DNA from: Diphasiastrum complanatum
Taxonomy: Eukaryota; Streptophyta; Lycopodiopsida; Lycopodiales; Lycopodiaceae
Assembly: GCA_029204225.1 (NCBI GenBank)
Contig: CM055096.1
Location: forward strand, 33,672,571-33,736,570
Direction: 5' to 3'
Length of the DNA: 64,000 bases
The notes under the pieces were generated by a model that made no database searches, had not been told where the DNA came from, and worked only from the letters and a program-made list of their open reading frames with translations. Positions 44,320 through 57,098 of this stretch are shown in pieces. The translations under genes and the position numbers were made by a program. Position 1 is the stretch's first letter. Each line of letters starts with the position of its first letter.

Positions 44320-47300
44320 CATTGGCTGATATTGAGCACTTTAGTTCATGTTGCTCACCACCCACACATATTTGAATGACTGGCATTGCCCATACGTAAT
44401 TATCTACACTTAGAAGCCATGATTAAAAGAACTTGTTTGGTAGAAAAGTCCATTTGTGACACTATAGTAATTTTGGAAATCTCAAGTCTTAGTCTTCTTT
44501 GATGAGGTCCGATCTTGAACTTAAGTTCAAGCAAACAAACTTGAGAAAGAACTGATATCAAAAAAAAAAAATGATATCAATAAAATAGTCTTGATTTATC
44601 TAAAACATTTGTGTCAGTAGAAAAGGCTTTAAATTTTCTTATTTCCATCAGAAATACAACTTTTTGTACAACATGCTCAATTTATGGATGGCTACACTAA
44701 TTAAACTTGAAAAGATGGAAAATGACATCAATGAAAATTTATGGATACAATGGTAGTTATCATATTTTTTATTGTGCCAACAACAAACTGGCCAAGACCA
44801 TTCTACTCTACAAGGTTCCCAACAAGTATTTTGAGTCGTTATATCTAGAGGAGCACCTAAGCCTTTTTACAATTGAAAACAAAGTTTTTGGTGGATGAAG
44901 AAGTAGAAGATGAGCACTCAACAAGAGAAGCTGAAACGGAAAAATGTAGAATAGTTTGACTCATGATTTGTCAAAAATGTTCATTATTACTTTCTATGAC
45001 TTTACTGGTTTTCCATCTTAAGCAAAGGTCTTGGGCACTAGAGTTATGGGTGTCGAACTAAACGACGTGCTAGGATCTATTGCAAGAGGACAAGCCAAAA
45101 CATTGTGAATTTTGCTATGATGAGAGTGAGAGTAGTCATATTGCGATTGATTTGTTGTCTTTTGATGATCTTGAATTTATATGTTCAACTTTTCAGTAGT
45201 ATTCATCATTGTCCAAATTCAACTTGGATTCGATGTTACAACATAAAATCAATGAATGCAAAGTCAAACTTCACATAGTCAATTTCATCATAGGGTATAA
45301 CCTAGTCATGTAACAATGTGTGATGTGTTCAAATTTCACTTTGCTCACTCATAGCTCAATTTAGAAAATCATATTGCATTTATTTTGTAGTATGGGTGGT
45401 ATTTATGACTAATAGAAATAAAACACAACTCAACTAATGACACTCACAACTACATATCTACTCATAAAAAAGGCCGCACTCCATACAATCAATACTATTT
45501 AATCTAGAGTTTAACTTTATCTTTTAAAAACTTTATGTGGATTCTTTTCAAAACTTAAAAAATTTCATCACATAAATTTGTGTGTCAAGATTTAACTTTT
45601 TCTCCTAAAATGATTGCATTTCTTAACCTTTTCAATTAGATCTTTTTTATTGGATAAGATACAATACTACCTGTTTGTTTAGGCATGTGAACCATCCTAG
45701 TTCTGTGTACTTATTCTTGGTGACAACTTCACTTGGCTTGAAACATCCACTATAAGATGGAAGTTCATTTTTATATAATACTCCATGCTCTCTAATTGCA
45801 TCAAGATCTAGAAAAAGGCTTATATACATGTCCATACAAATCATGCATCATTAAATTCTCAACAATGATATTTTGCGAAGTCATTAATGTAAGCTGTCTT
45901 TAATGATTTCAAAATACATTCAAACTTTAGGTTTGTTAGAATACTTCAAGAATAGCATTGCTAAGTATCAACCCTTTCATGTGACTTTTACAAAGATTAG
46001 TTCATTAGTTCATACAATGATAGGGCAATAAAGTGAATGTACTAGGACCACATGCCATTGAGGTGGTCACATGTTATGGAGATTACAATGAAGCAAGGTT
46101 AGGAATTTGATTGCTCTATTAGTAGATGTAAGAAATGAAACTCATAGAAAAAGTACTCCTACTTGGATTCACAGAAGTTTAACTAGTTCATTTCTAAGGT
46201 ACAAGCTCATGATGCTAGAGGTAGGTTCAAAGTATGCAAGCAAAAAAACAAATAGGATGGATGACAATAAAATTGGTGTTGATAGACTACCAGCCAACAT
46301 TGAGAAATATAAGAACAATGCTTTGAAGGAGTCTTGTATTGCTTGGCCAACCATTCCTTTTGACTCATTTCTAATGCACCAAAATAGCTGTATATGAATC
46401 TTGACAAGACCACTTGGTGACTAATGAAAAAGATGAATTTTCAACCTCATCTCTTGAATATTTGACACTTGAGATGGCATATACGTGTATAGCTAAAAAG
46501 CGTCATTGAAGATGAGGAGAAACTTGCAATACCCTACTAAATTAAACAAAGTAATCAATACATTGCAAGAACCTTTGTCTCACAGGGGACAAAAGAATCA
46601 TCTAAAAATTAAAAGACAAAAAGAAAAAAAAAAACAAAGATTGCAATTTGGAATAAGTATAAAAGTTTGAAAACTCATTTTCAATGCTCAAACTCACCTA
46701 AGAGTGAAGTCATCTTCTAGCAAGTCATCACAATATTTTACGCAACAGCAACAAAGCTAAAAATATTCTTGTTATTGTGATGATGAAAAAATGATTTATT
46801 TGTTTGAGACTAGATGCAAAGTTTATCAATTCTTCTTATCAATGTGATGCATTATTCATTCTTGTTAGATATTATGATATTTGCAATAAGGTCAGTTACG
46901 TAGTTTGCAACAATATTTTTCACTTCTTTTAATGCTATTTCCAGAAAATGGTTACAATAAAAATTCTCAATTTTTTGATACTATTCTCTGGTAACAAATT
47001 ATATAAGTTCTAAGGAGATGTTATAATGTGTTTCTCGATCTTGGCACTTCTCGATGTCTCTAACAACTCAACATCTCCCAAAAGAAAACTTGCACTGCAC
47101 AATTAACTTTTGCTGTAAAACCGCATGCTCAGAAAGATAAGCCCATGTCACAAGATTGAACTAGATGCTGAAAACTCGAAATCTGTAGCCGTTTAGGACT
47201 AGTATTTTTTATGTTGGAACTTAATTGCTTTCAATTGAGTTATTTCTTCTGAAATTATCGCTTGCAGACACTTCAGTCATACAGGATCATCGGATACTGC

Positions 47301-47576
47301 TCATATATGAAACTAACTGTCTTATAATTACTTGTTTAAGCTTGAATTTAAACGTTATCGTCATTGATAACATTTTCAACAGTCTAGTTACAACTGATTA
47401 AAGGTTCAGACTTTGCTTCAGTACGCAAAGATCTCGATAATTCTGCAACAGTATATTTGATTGATATTCAAATGTAGAGCTTCCTTCAAGTTCTAATAGA
47501 TTGAATAAAGGCAGTACGAGCTTATTCTGTCTTTGAACTGTGAATAAACTGTGAAGGAGAGGAAAACCATAAAGGT
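44320..47576. other. Gene-free interval
   Basis: About 3.3 kb of AT-rich sequence. Short ORFs (44707-44898, 45647-45844, 46107-46397) show no recognisable family and look like chance or old remnants. No RNA gene or clear repeat seen. Confidence 0.5.
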
Positions 47577-48035
47577 TTAATAGCTACAATTTATAACTAA
47601 GTTATATGTGAATAACAGGGAATTGTCGGTAAGAGAAGGGAACGTCGGCGTTTTAGATTGGGCATGCTTGCGTATGCCGTGATTATTGCTGGTATTGATC
47701 TGTTGTCCCCTTTGTCCACTTGCATCAAATTTCCAAAAGAACTTGGCATGCAGCTCATTATTTTGACCACCGCTTTTCTGCTCCTTTGAGCTGTACCCGG
47801 AATTAAACGATCTGGTTGGGAAATTCACCTCTTTGCGAGTAGATCTGCAATTCTTAAAGCCGGGTAGCGTATTGGAGAGTTGATGAAGTGAGCAACCACA
47901 GTGTCGATGATAAGGGCCACTGTTTGATGCAAACTCTGAGGCGCAAACATGCATGCAATTGCAATCCATAAAACTGTGTGCACCGTTCATATTGCAGTAG
48001 TAAGCTTCCATGTTGGAATAGAAAAATGTTCTCAT
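47577..48035 (-). CDS. Unidentified protein or first exon, 152 codons
   Basis: Start taken at ATG 48033-48035 (MRTFFYSNMEAYYCNMNG); the longer frame to 48047 would need a TTG start. It contains a Cys/His-rich part (HSFMDCNCMHVCASEF, YHRHCGCSLHQL), then a Ser/Asn/Lys-rich part (KNCRSTRKEVNFPTRSF, KSGGQNNELHAKFFWKFD), and ends VINCSY. Amino-acid use is balanced and unlike the AT-driven ORFs nearby. In minus orientation a TATA-like ctaatatatag lies ~470 bp upstream. The sequence may leave the exon through a GT near 47614. I do not recognise the family; it may be the first exon of a host gene or a chance frame. Confidence 0.4.
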   Translation of the reverse strand: MRTFFYSNMEAYYCNMNGAHSFMDCNCMHVCASEFASNSGPYHRHCGCSLHQLSNTLPGFKNCRSTRKEVNFPTRSFNSGYSSKEQKSGGQNNELHAKFFWKFDASGQRGQQINTSNNHGIRKHAQSKTPTFPSLTDNSLLFTYNLVINCSY

Positions 48036-48498
48036 ATGTCCTTCCAAAAGGCGTCAACAAATCGTACCACTAAATTTGGCTCCGCCTAAACCTTTCTTTG
48101 TTCAGTAAGCTTGCGATGTAACGCTGCTCTACGCCTGCCAAACAGCAAACTCGTAACGAACTTCTCACTAAACAACTTGTGACGGATAGCTGAGTCAATA
48201 TCAACTGAGTATTTGTGCGTATGTGTTCGAGTTCCGAGCTTTCATTACATCGAGTTCTGGAGTATATTGGAGACTAAAACAGAGTCTTTTTAATAGCACA
48301 GTGCTAGCTCAATCCGCAACACCAGAAAGAAAGCAGTGTTGATTGAGTTCTTGCAGGTCCTAGCTACTCTGAAGGATTTGCCCCGCTGAAAGCTGAATGA
48401 GAGACAATGCAAAAGGGCTCTGGAAAGACTGGATGGAAGAGGAATTGTATACGCATATATGGGCAAGGACCCCATCTCTCCAATGGAAAGACACAGAG

Positions 48499-48507
48499 CT
48501 ATATATT
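48499..48507 (-). promoter_or_regulatory. TATA-like box upstream of the 47577-48035 frame
   Basis: The + strand ctatatatt reads aatatatag on the - strand, followed downstream by ~430 bp of C/T-richer leader-like sequence before the ATG. Suggestive only. Confidence 0.3.
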
Positions 48508-48785
48508 AGAAAGGCACGCCATCGCGATGATAGCATGATAGCGTGGGATCAGCGTGTGAAAGTTTGACCGATAGCACAAGGTACAGATCGTCGAACGCAG
48601 TCTTAATAAATCGCACCTACTTTACTTTACAACTGTACGCCTACCCATTGCACCGTGTAAAAGTAATGTCACGAAGAATAATGAGGACTCAGGACTCAGA
48701 AGCAAGGGCGTTGCATTTTATAGCCTTAAGCACATAAGGTTATGCCATGTGGAAGAGATCACATTGCAATGAAAGCCACTTAACT

Positions 48786-48840
48786 AAGTATAGGGGAAGC
48801 CCCCGTCAGGGCCTTGGCCCTTGGGCACGAGGGCGGCAGC
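48786..48840. repeat. Partial copy of the GC-rich foldback family
   Basis: aagtataggggaag is the same left edge as at 29940-29953, followed by cccccgtcagggccttggcc and ttgggcacgagggcgg. Only one arm is kept. Confidence 0.6.
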
Positions 48841-48926
48841 ACATTTCTAGTCGACGTGGAAGAAGAAGTTTTTGGACTCGGTTTTCTTTTTTATATTGTT
48901 CGTGAGGTTTTCACCGCCACTTTTAT

Positions 48927-49070
48927 GTAGGCTACAGGGCGATGGATGGGCACCATTTTTCTGCTGGTTGTAGGGCGATGGAGGGGTGATGAATGGGCGC
49001 AGTTTTTTGTAGGCTGTAGGGCGATGGAGGGGAGCCGTTTTGTGTTAGCTGCAACCTGGTAGAAGGGCGC
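48927..49070. repeat. Degenerate tandem repeat, about three units
   Basis: gtaggctacagggcgatgga, ggttgtagggcgatggaggg and gtaggctgtagggcgatgga recur at roughly 50-bp steps with gggcgcagtttt-like spacers. Confidence 0.65.
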
Positions 49071-49151
49071 ACAGTGGTTGTTTTTCTTTCTTATGGCAGT
49101 AGAGGGGCGGACATGTTCCACTCCAAATAAGCAAGCTGGAGTCGGCCAAGG

Positions 49152-49383
49152 AAGCCTGGGATCTCTTGAAGAGGCAATGCCAGAGGAAAGATACAGCTGC
49201 ACTTATGATGTTGTGATGAATAAGCTATTCAACCTCAACATGACTGGAACGGAGGACATGAATAGCTATCTACAACAGATTACTGACATGGTGGCTTAGT
49301 TAGAAGATGGTGGAGAGAAACTCAGCGAGAAACAAGTTATTTATGTAATTCTGAACAGTCTTCCTAGTAATTTTGTAATGTAA
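49152..49383 (+). pseudogene. Copia gag (UBN2-type) fragment
   Basis: AWDLLKRQCQRKD, a frameshift, MNKLFNLNMTGTEDMNSYLQ, QITDMVA, an in-frame TAG, then LEDGGEKLSEKQVIYVILNS and LPSNF. Spacing and motifs (L..L....M......Y......V..L...G......Q....L..LP..F) are those of Copia gag. No other part of the element is adjacent. Confidence 0.8.
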
Positions 49384-49815
49384 GATCTTTTACAGTTGGT
49401 ACAAAATGTTGGTAAAAATTTTCTCAATTTACCTCTGCGGTAAAACAGTCTCTGAGGAGGGCCCTTACGCAGATGTAAGGTTCCTCTGATGTGTTATGCA
49501 AGTTTTGCGCTGGCAGTTGTCAAATTATGCCATATAACAGGTCTTCTAAATACACACAAATTTTTTTATAGTGCTCTACGAGATCAATGACGGTAGTAAA
49601 ATTCTGTTTTCGCCCAACCAAGAGAAGAGAATGTAGAGAAAGAACAAGAGAATTAAAAAGAGAGACATGAATAAAAGAAATGATAAAAAAGAGAGCAACA
49701 AGGCAACCTAAACTCTAGTTGTCTTTGATCGAATATTTGATTGAAGCTTCCCTCCACAAATTCAAATGATGGAGAGCGATCATTTCTCATTTCGTTTAAT
49801 TAGGCAATAGGAAGC

Positions 49816-52130
<2,315 letters not shown>

Positions 52131-52169
52131 AACTCAATCCTGCCACAAGGAAGGACCATCATCCTCTGC
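52131..52169 (+). pseudogene. Gypsy RT fragment, left half (split by the LTR array)
   Basis: Encodes KLNPATRKDHH and the next codons of a Ty3/Gypsy RT (Y-R-x-L-N...T-x-K-x-x-x-P-L-P-F region). The frame is cut at tctgc by the element starting at 52170 and resumes at 60916. Confidence 0.8.
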
Positions 52170-53378
52170 TGTTGTAAAGCTACCTTTACAAGCTTTACTT
52201 CCGGCGCCATCAGCGCCAGCTATGTCCCCGGCGCCAGCAGCGCCCCTGCTGCTCCCGGCGCCACTGTGACCAGAATCCAGCCGGCGCCAAGTTCCTATGG
52301 CTGAAAATCTTTGATCGGTTCTAGCGGAGTCCAGATCGATGTGCAATCACCTCACATGATCTAGGCACGATTAAAGGAAGCCTGGGGATCAATAAAATCT
52401 AGAGAGAGAAAATGACTTTCTAGAAAGAGAAAATCCTAGAGAGAGAAAAACGTGCTTTACCAGCTTGGGTAGAGTGCTTGGTATGAGGGGGGTGCCGAAT
52501 CACACCAATACTATAGGGGAGTGCGGGTTGCGACTCAGGGCGAGCTCCAACCAAGTCTCAGCCACCCTTGCTGGAATGTTGTCATGGCTCTCGCCTTGGC
52601 ATGCTAGCGCCCCGGAGACTAGGGTCGGTCACACACTTGAAATGTAACCTTCTCAGATTTATCAATAAAGTGGGATTTTCCTCAAACTGACTCTGATTAC
52701 CTTCTGGGTTTCAGTGTTCGGTAAAAGCGCCAGTTGTAAGGCCGCTTTCAAAATTTTTAACTTGGCACATAGCTGAGGGTCGTATCCCGGGACGCCAGCG
52801 GTATGCCGTCGGGACCATTCCGTCCGTGACGCCAGCGGTATGCTGTCGGGACCATTTGGTCCAGGAACTGGTTGTTTCCATATCTGTCGCGGCTTGTGGT
52901 TCTGAGTGTTCCTTGCATGAACGTGAATGGGTTAAGCTCTTGGGGAACGGGCTCTAACCTGTCGGCTGAGTTGGATGGCTTGCTTGGGTGGATGTTACCT
53001 GTTTATGGCTGTCCAGTCTGGCGTGGCGCCAGGTTGGCTTCCAGCGCTCGTGACGAAGCTTTCAGTTGGTTAAGTCTGATGTAAGTCAGACCGCTTGCTT
53101 GGAATGGATGTTACTCGTTTGTAACGAAGCTTCGAGTTGGTTAAGTTTGATGTATGTCGGGCGGCTTGCTTGGAGGGAAGTCACCCACATCGGGACCCCC
53201 GATCTGGCATGGCGCCAGGTTGGATCTCAATGTTGGTTTTCGGAACTTCAAGTTGGTTAAGTCTGATCGTTGTTGGCGAGTTGGCTGCTTGTATGTCAAG
53301 TGGGTTTTGGATGGCAAGAGTTGAAGGCTGGGAAGCTAAGTCGTGGTTCCCGGCCCCCTTTGGGATGCCTGCGCTACA
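52170..53378 (+). repeat. LTR 1 of the array
   Basis: 1209 bp, TG...CA. GGCGCC-rich start, two AATAAA signals (atcaataaaatc ~52390, atcaataaagtgg ~52663), and a 38-bp near-tandem repeat (gacgccagcggtatgcygtc, 52792 and ~52830). The 3' part repeats gttggttaagt(c/t)tgat. Shorter than LTR 2 and 3 because part of the GGCGCC block is missing. Confidence 0.9.
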
Positions 53379-53380
53379 TG

Positions 53381-53393
53381 TGGTATCAGAGCC
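53381..53393 (+). other. Primer binding site, first internal domain
   Basis: tggtatcagagcc, two bases after the LTR end, complementary to initiator tRNA-Met. The second internal domain has the same site at 57101-57113. Confidence 0.9.
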
Positions 53394-53468
53394 GACTGGC
53401 CGGTCAGCTATGCGGATCTCACGGAAATGGCTACGGTTTGAGGTTCATCAAGACAACTGTTGTGCAAG

Positions 53469-53856
53469 GTGCTGCCCACAGTGTAAGCACGGGTGCGTCC
53501 ACGGTCGGGGTGGTCGGCAGAACGGGGGACTTGATGAGTCAAAGTGCTGCCCTTGAGGTGTAAGCACGGTCAGTTCTCGCGGTTCGGGCCTGGCGCTGTC
53601 TGCACGTAGGACAGATGAGGCAGTGTGCTGCCATTAGGTTGGTGTAAGCACGGTCTGTGCCTTGTGGGGTGCGGGGCGACATATTTGAACTGTACGGGTT
53701 AACCATTGATACAGAGATGCTGCTCGAATTCGGGTGTAAAGCACGGGTGGTTAGCTGCTGGTGCGGGATAGCTGCCGATCGTTTAGCTATAAGGGCTATC
53801 GACCAAAAAGTGGTGGGGCGTGATTGAGGCAATGTGCTGCTTAATGGTGAAAGCAC
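53469..53856 (+). repeat. Five iterated GTGCT...AGCAC stem-loops in the leader (copy 1)
   Basis: Stem-loops at 53469-53490, 53544-53567, 53625-53651, 53717-53744 and 53834-53856. Each has gtgctg(c) or atgctgc, a variable 8-17-base centre usually ending ggtgtaa, then agcacgg. They start ~75 bp after the primer site. Spacing is 75-117 bp. Confidence 0.85.
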
Positions 53857-54132
53857 GGATAGTTGGAGGGGTGTCCTATGTGGGCTGATTCCGTGATCGA
53901 TTTGTATGGGCGCGGCCAGGCAAAGGTCCGTTGGCAGGACCATCTCAAAGGGGGACCTTGTCTTTGTTACTTGTTAGTAAACCTGCCTGAGTGTCTTACT
54001 TGTACGTATTCGTGGTGAGTCTTAGTACTCGTGCTTTGCCTGGTTTGCATGATTGCTTGTGATACAAGGAGCTGATGGCTCGAGAAGGAACCTTTTCTTT
54101 TGAAGGCTGATACCATCAAACAAAGAGGACTA

Positions 54133-54632
54133 CAGAATCTGTGGGGCGGATTTGCAGTTCAAGTACTCACACGTGAACGACAACGAAACGACTCAATGTT
54201 TGCAAAGGATGGATGGCTAGCCTGTCTCTTGGGTTAGTTTCATTTGCGACAACGCCCACCAGATGCAAGCAGGAAGTCAAAAGTTGGAAAGGGCCATTTC
54301 AGGGGAGATCTTCTATGGAACAGTTGGTCTTCATTTTGGGGCCACCTTCAGAACTGAAACTCACTGAGCATGGGCGATATCCAGAATCTGTGCGGCGGAT
54401 TTGCAGTTCAAGTACTCGCACGTGAACGAAAACGAAATGACTCAATGTTTGCAAAGGATGGATGGCTAGCCTGTTTCTTGGGTTAGTTTCATTTGCAACA
54501 ACGCCCACCAGACGCAAGCAGGAAGTCAAAAGTTGGAAAGGGCAATTTCAGGGGAGATCTTCTATAGCAGATGGTCTTCATTTTGGGACGGCCACCTTCG
54601 GAACTGAAACTCACTGAGCATGGGTGATATCC
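54133..54632 (+). repeat. 249-bp tandem duplication in internal domain 1
   Basis: The unit starting cagaatctgtg.ggcggatttg and containing caatgtttgcaaaggatgga and caggggagatcttctat occurs at 54133 and 54382. The same duplication is at 57834-58337 in the second domain (period 252), so it predates the array. Confidence 0.92.
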
Positions 54633-55751
54633 AGTATCAGTTGGGTTTTTCCTCAAAGGGGAAAAGACTAGGATCCTCTTCAGAGATTGGCAACAAGTTG
54701 GATCAAGCCATAATCCTAGCAGATGGGAAGCAAAGTGTTGGAAAGGCTTTTTGTCCGAAGAACTCTACTCTAAGTCCGATCAGCTGATTTACTAAGTGGA
54801 GGGGAACTATCACACACACCTCTCTCTTGGGGCAAATTTTGAATGAAAGTTGATCAAAATGGGGGCAAATTCAAGGTGACCTAGCCATACTCACACGAGG
54901 AGACTGGCGAACTTTGGACCTAATAAGTTGACAAGTTTTTGTTGTGGAAAGAAAAGTTTGTTATAGGCTTTCTCTAGATCAGCAATGATGAGAAAACATA
55001 TGAGTACGCTGGCTTGTGTTACGTGTAAGACAACTGATCAATGAAGGAACTATGAAAGTTGAGTCTTGCATGAGAGACTTGGTATTTCGAACGGACGCTA
55101 AGGGACAGTTCGCGTTGAGATCGGACTAGTGCAAACTCTGGGTGCATGTGTCTGATTCAAAGAGAGCTACTTGAAGCCAAGCTCGATGTACACTTCTTGT
55201 TTTGACTGTGAGGCAACTGACCAATGATGGAATTGTGAAAGTCAAGTTTTGCACGATGGACATGGTGCTTCAAACAAATGCGAAGAGATAGTTCGGATGC
55301 GGATCAAACTGGTGCGACCCTTTGGCATTCCACAAGGTCAATGGTTACATTTGGGCTGATTCAAAGAGCTACTTCAAGCTAAGTGAGAGGTGCATTGCGG
55401 AGTACTCAATCTTTGCCTACCTTAAAGAGCCAAGATGGAAAAGTATCAAGATCAGGCTGGGACAAGGAGAGAAATCAAGGTGCAGAAGCAACAAGGCACG
55501 GAGTGGACCATAAAGTGGGCAATCAAACGATAAATCCTTCGCCTCAGGGAGCCTTGATACCTGTGCGGAACTGAACAAATCTGGAGCTCAGGGAGCTCAA
55601 CACAAAGTGCATCAAGGACAAATCAGGAGCTCAAAGGAGTTCCAAAGTCGAAAGTCAGAAGCGACAGGGGCCTACATTTCAAAGAAAGGCCTCTGTCACC
55701 AGTTAATAAGGTTCTCGGGTTTTACGAAAGCGATATCAAATCTACGCTTTT

Positions 55752-55857
55752 TGTAGCGCAGGCATCCCAAAGGGAGCCGGGAACCACGACTTAGCTTCCC
55801 AGCCTTCAACTCTTGCCATCCAAACCCACTTGACATACAAGCAGCCAACTCGCCAAC
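55752..55857 (-). repeat. Inverted 106-bp LTR 3' end abutting LTR 2
   Basis: Exact reverse-orientation copy of the last 106 bp of the LTR (tgtagcgcaggcatcccaaa ... agttggcgag reversed), placed directly before the TG of LTR 2. It replaces the 3' end of the first internal domain. Confidence 0.92.
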
Positions 55858-57098
55858 TGTTGTAAAGCTACCTTTACAAGCTTTACTTCCGGCGCCATCG
55901 GTGCCATTTATGTCCCCGGCGCCAGCAGCGCCCCTGCTGCTCCCGGCGCCAACGGCGCCGGCGCCGCTCCCGGCGCCACTGTGACCAGAATCCAGCCGAC
56001 GCCAAGTTCCTATGGCTGAAAATCTTTGATCGGTTCTAGCGAAGTCCAGAGAGCTCAGATCGATGTGCAATCACCTCACATGATCTAGGCACGATTAAAG
56101 GAAGCCTGGGGATCAATAAAATCTAGAGAGAGAAAATGACTTTCTAGAAAGAGAAAATCCTAGAGAGAGAAAAACGTGCTTTACCAGCTTGGGTAGAGTG
56201 CTTGGTATGAGGGGGGTGCCGAATCACACCAATACTATAGGGGAGTGCGGTTGCGACTCAGGGCGAGCTCCAACCAAGTCTCAGCCCCCCTTGCTGGAAT
56301 GTTGTCATGGCTCGCCTTGGCATGCTAGCGCCCCGGAGACTAGGGTCGGTCACACACTTGAAATGTAACCTTCTCAGATTTATCAATAAAGTGGGATTTT
56401 CCTCAAACTGACTCTGATTACCTTCTGGGTTTCAGTGTTCGGTAAAAGCGCCAGTTGTAAGGCCGCTTTCAAAATTTTTAACTTGGCACATAGCTGAGGG
56501 TCGTATCCCGGGACGCCAGCGGTATGCCGTCGAGACCATTCGGTCCGTGGCGCCAACGGTATGCTGTCAGGACCATTTGGTCCAGGAACTGATTGTTTCC
56601 ATATCTGTCGCGGCTTGTGGTTCTGAGTGTTCCTTGCATGAACGTGAATGGGTTAAGCTCTTGGGGAACGGGCTCTAACCTGTCGGCTGAGTTGGATGGC
56701 TTGCTTGGGTGGATGTTACCTGTTTATGGCTGTCCAATCTGGCGTGGCGCCAGGTTGACTTCCAGCGCTCGTGACGAAGCTATCAGTTGGTTAAGTCTGA
56801 TGTAAGTCAGACCGCTTGCTTGGAATGAATGTTACTCGTTTGTAACGAAGCTTCGAGTTGGTTAAGTTTGATGTATGTCGGGCGGCTTGCTTGGAGGGAA
56901 GTCACCCACGTCGAGACCCCCGATCTGGCATGGCGCCAGGTTGGATCTCAATGTTGGTTTGCGGAACTTCAAGTTGGTTAACTCTGATCGTTGTTGGCGA
57001 GTTGGCTGCTTGTATGTCAAGTGGGTTTGGATGGCAAGAGTTGAAGGCTGGGAAGCTAAGTTGTGGTTCCCGGCTCCCTTTGGGATGCCTGCGCTACA
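55858..57098 (+). repeat. LTR 2 of the array
   Basis: 1241 bp, same ends as LTR 1; it has the extra GGCGCC units and agagctcag absent from LTR 1. Followed by tg and a primer site. Confidence 0.9.

Larger units (their letters stand above)
53379..55751 (+). other. First internal domain, non-coding
   Basis: 2.37 kb from the primer site to tctacgctttt. No gag, protease, integrase or RT motif in any frame. It holds the stem-loop array and a 249-bp tandem duplication. Nearly the same sequence is at 57099-59456. Its last ~210 bp, including the polypurine tract, are replaced by an inverted LTR piece. Confidence 0.85.

Noticed and set aside
46107-46397. 96-codon ORF in the gene-free interval
   Set aside because: Antisense frames of similar length overlap it and no conserved motif is visible.
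53469-53856. CRISPR-like reading of the evenly spaced repeats
   Set aside because: Units are inverted repeats with unequal spacing inside a retroelement leader of a plant nuclear genome; no cas genes and no identical direct repeats.
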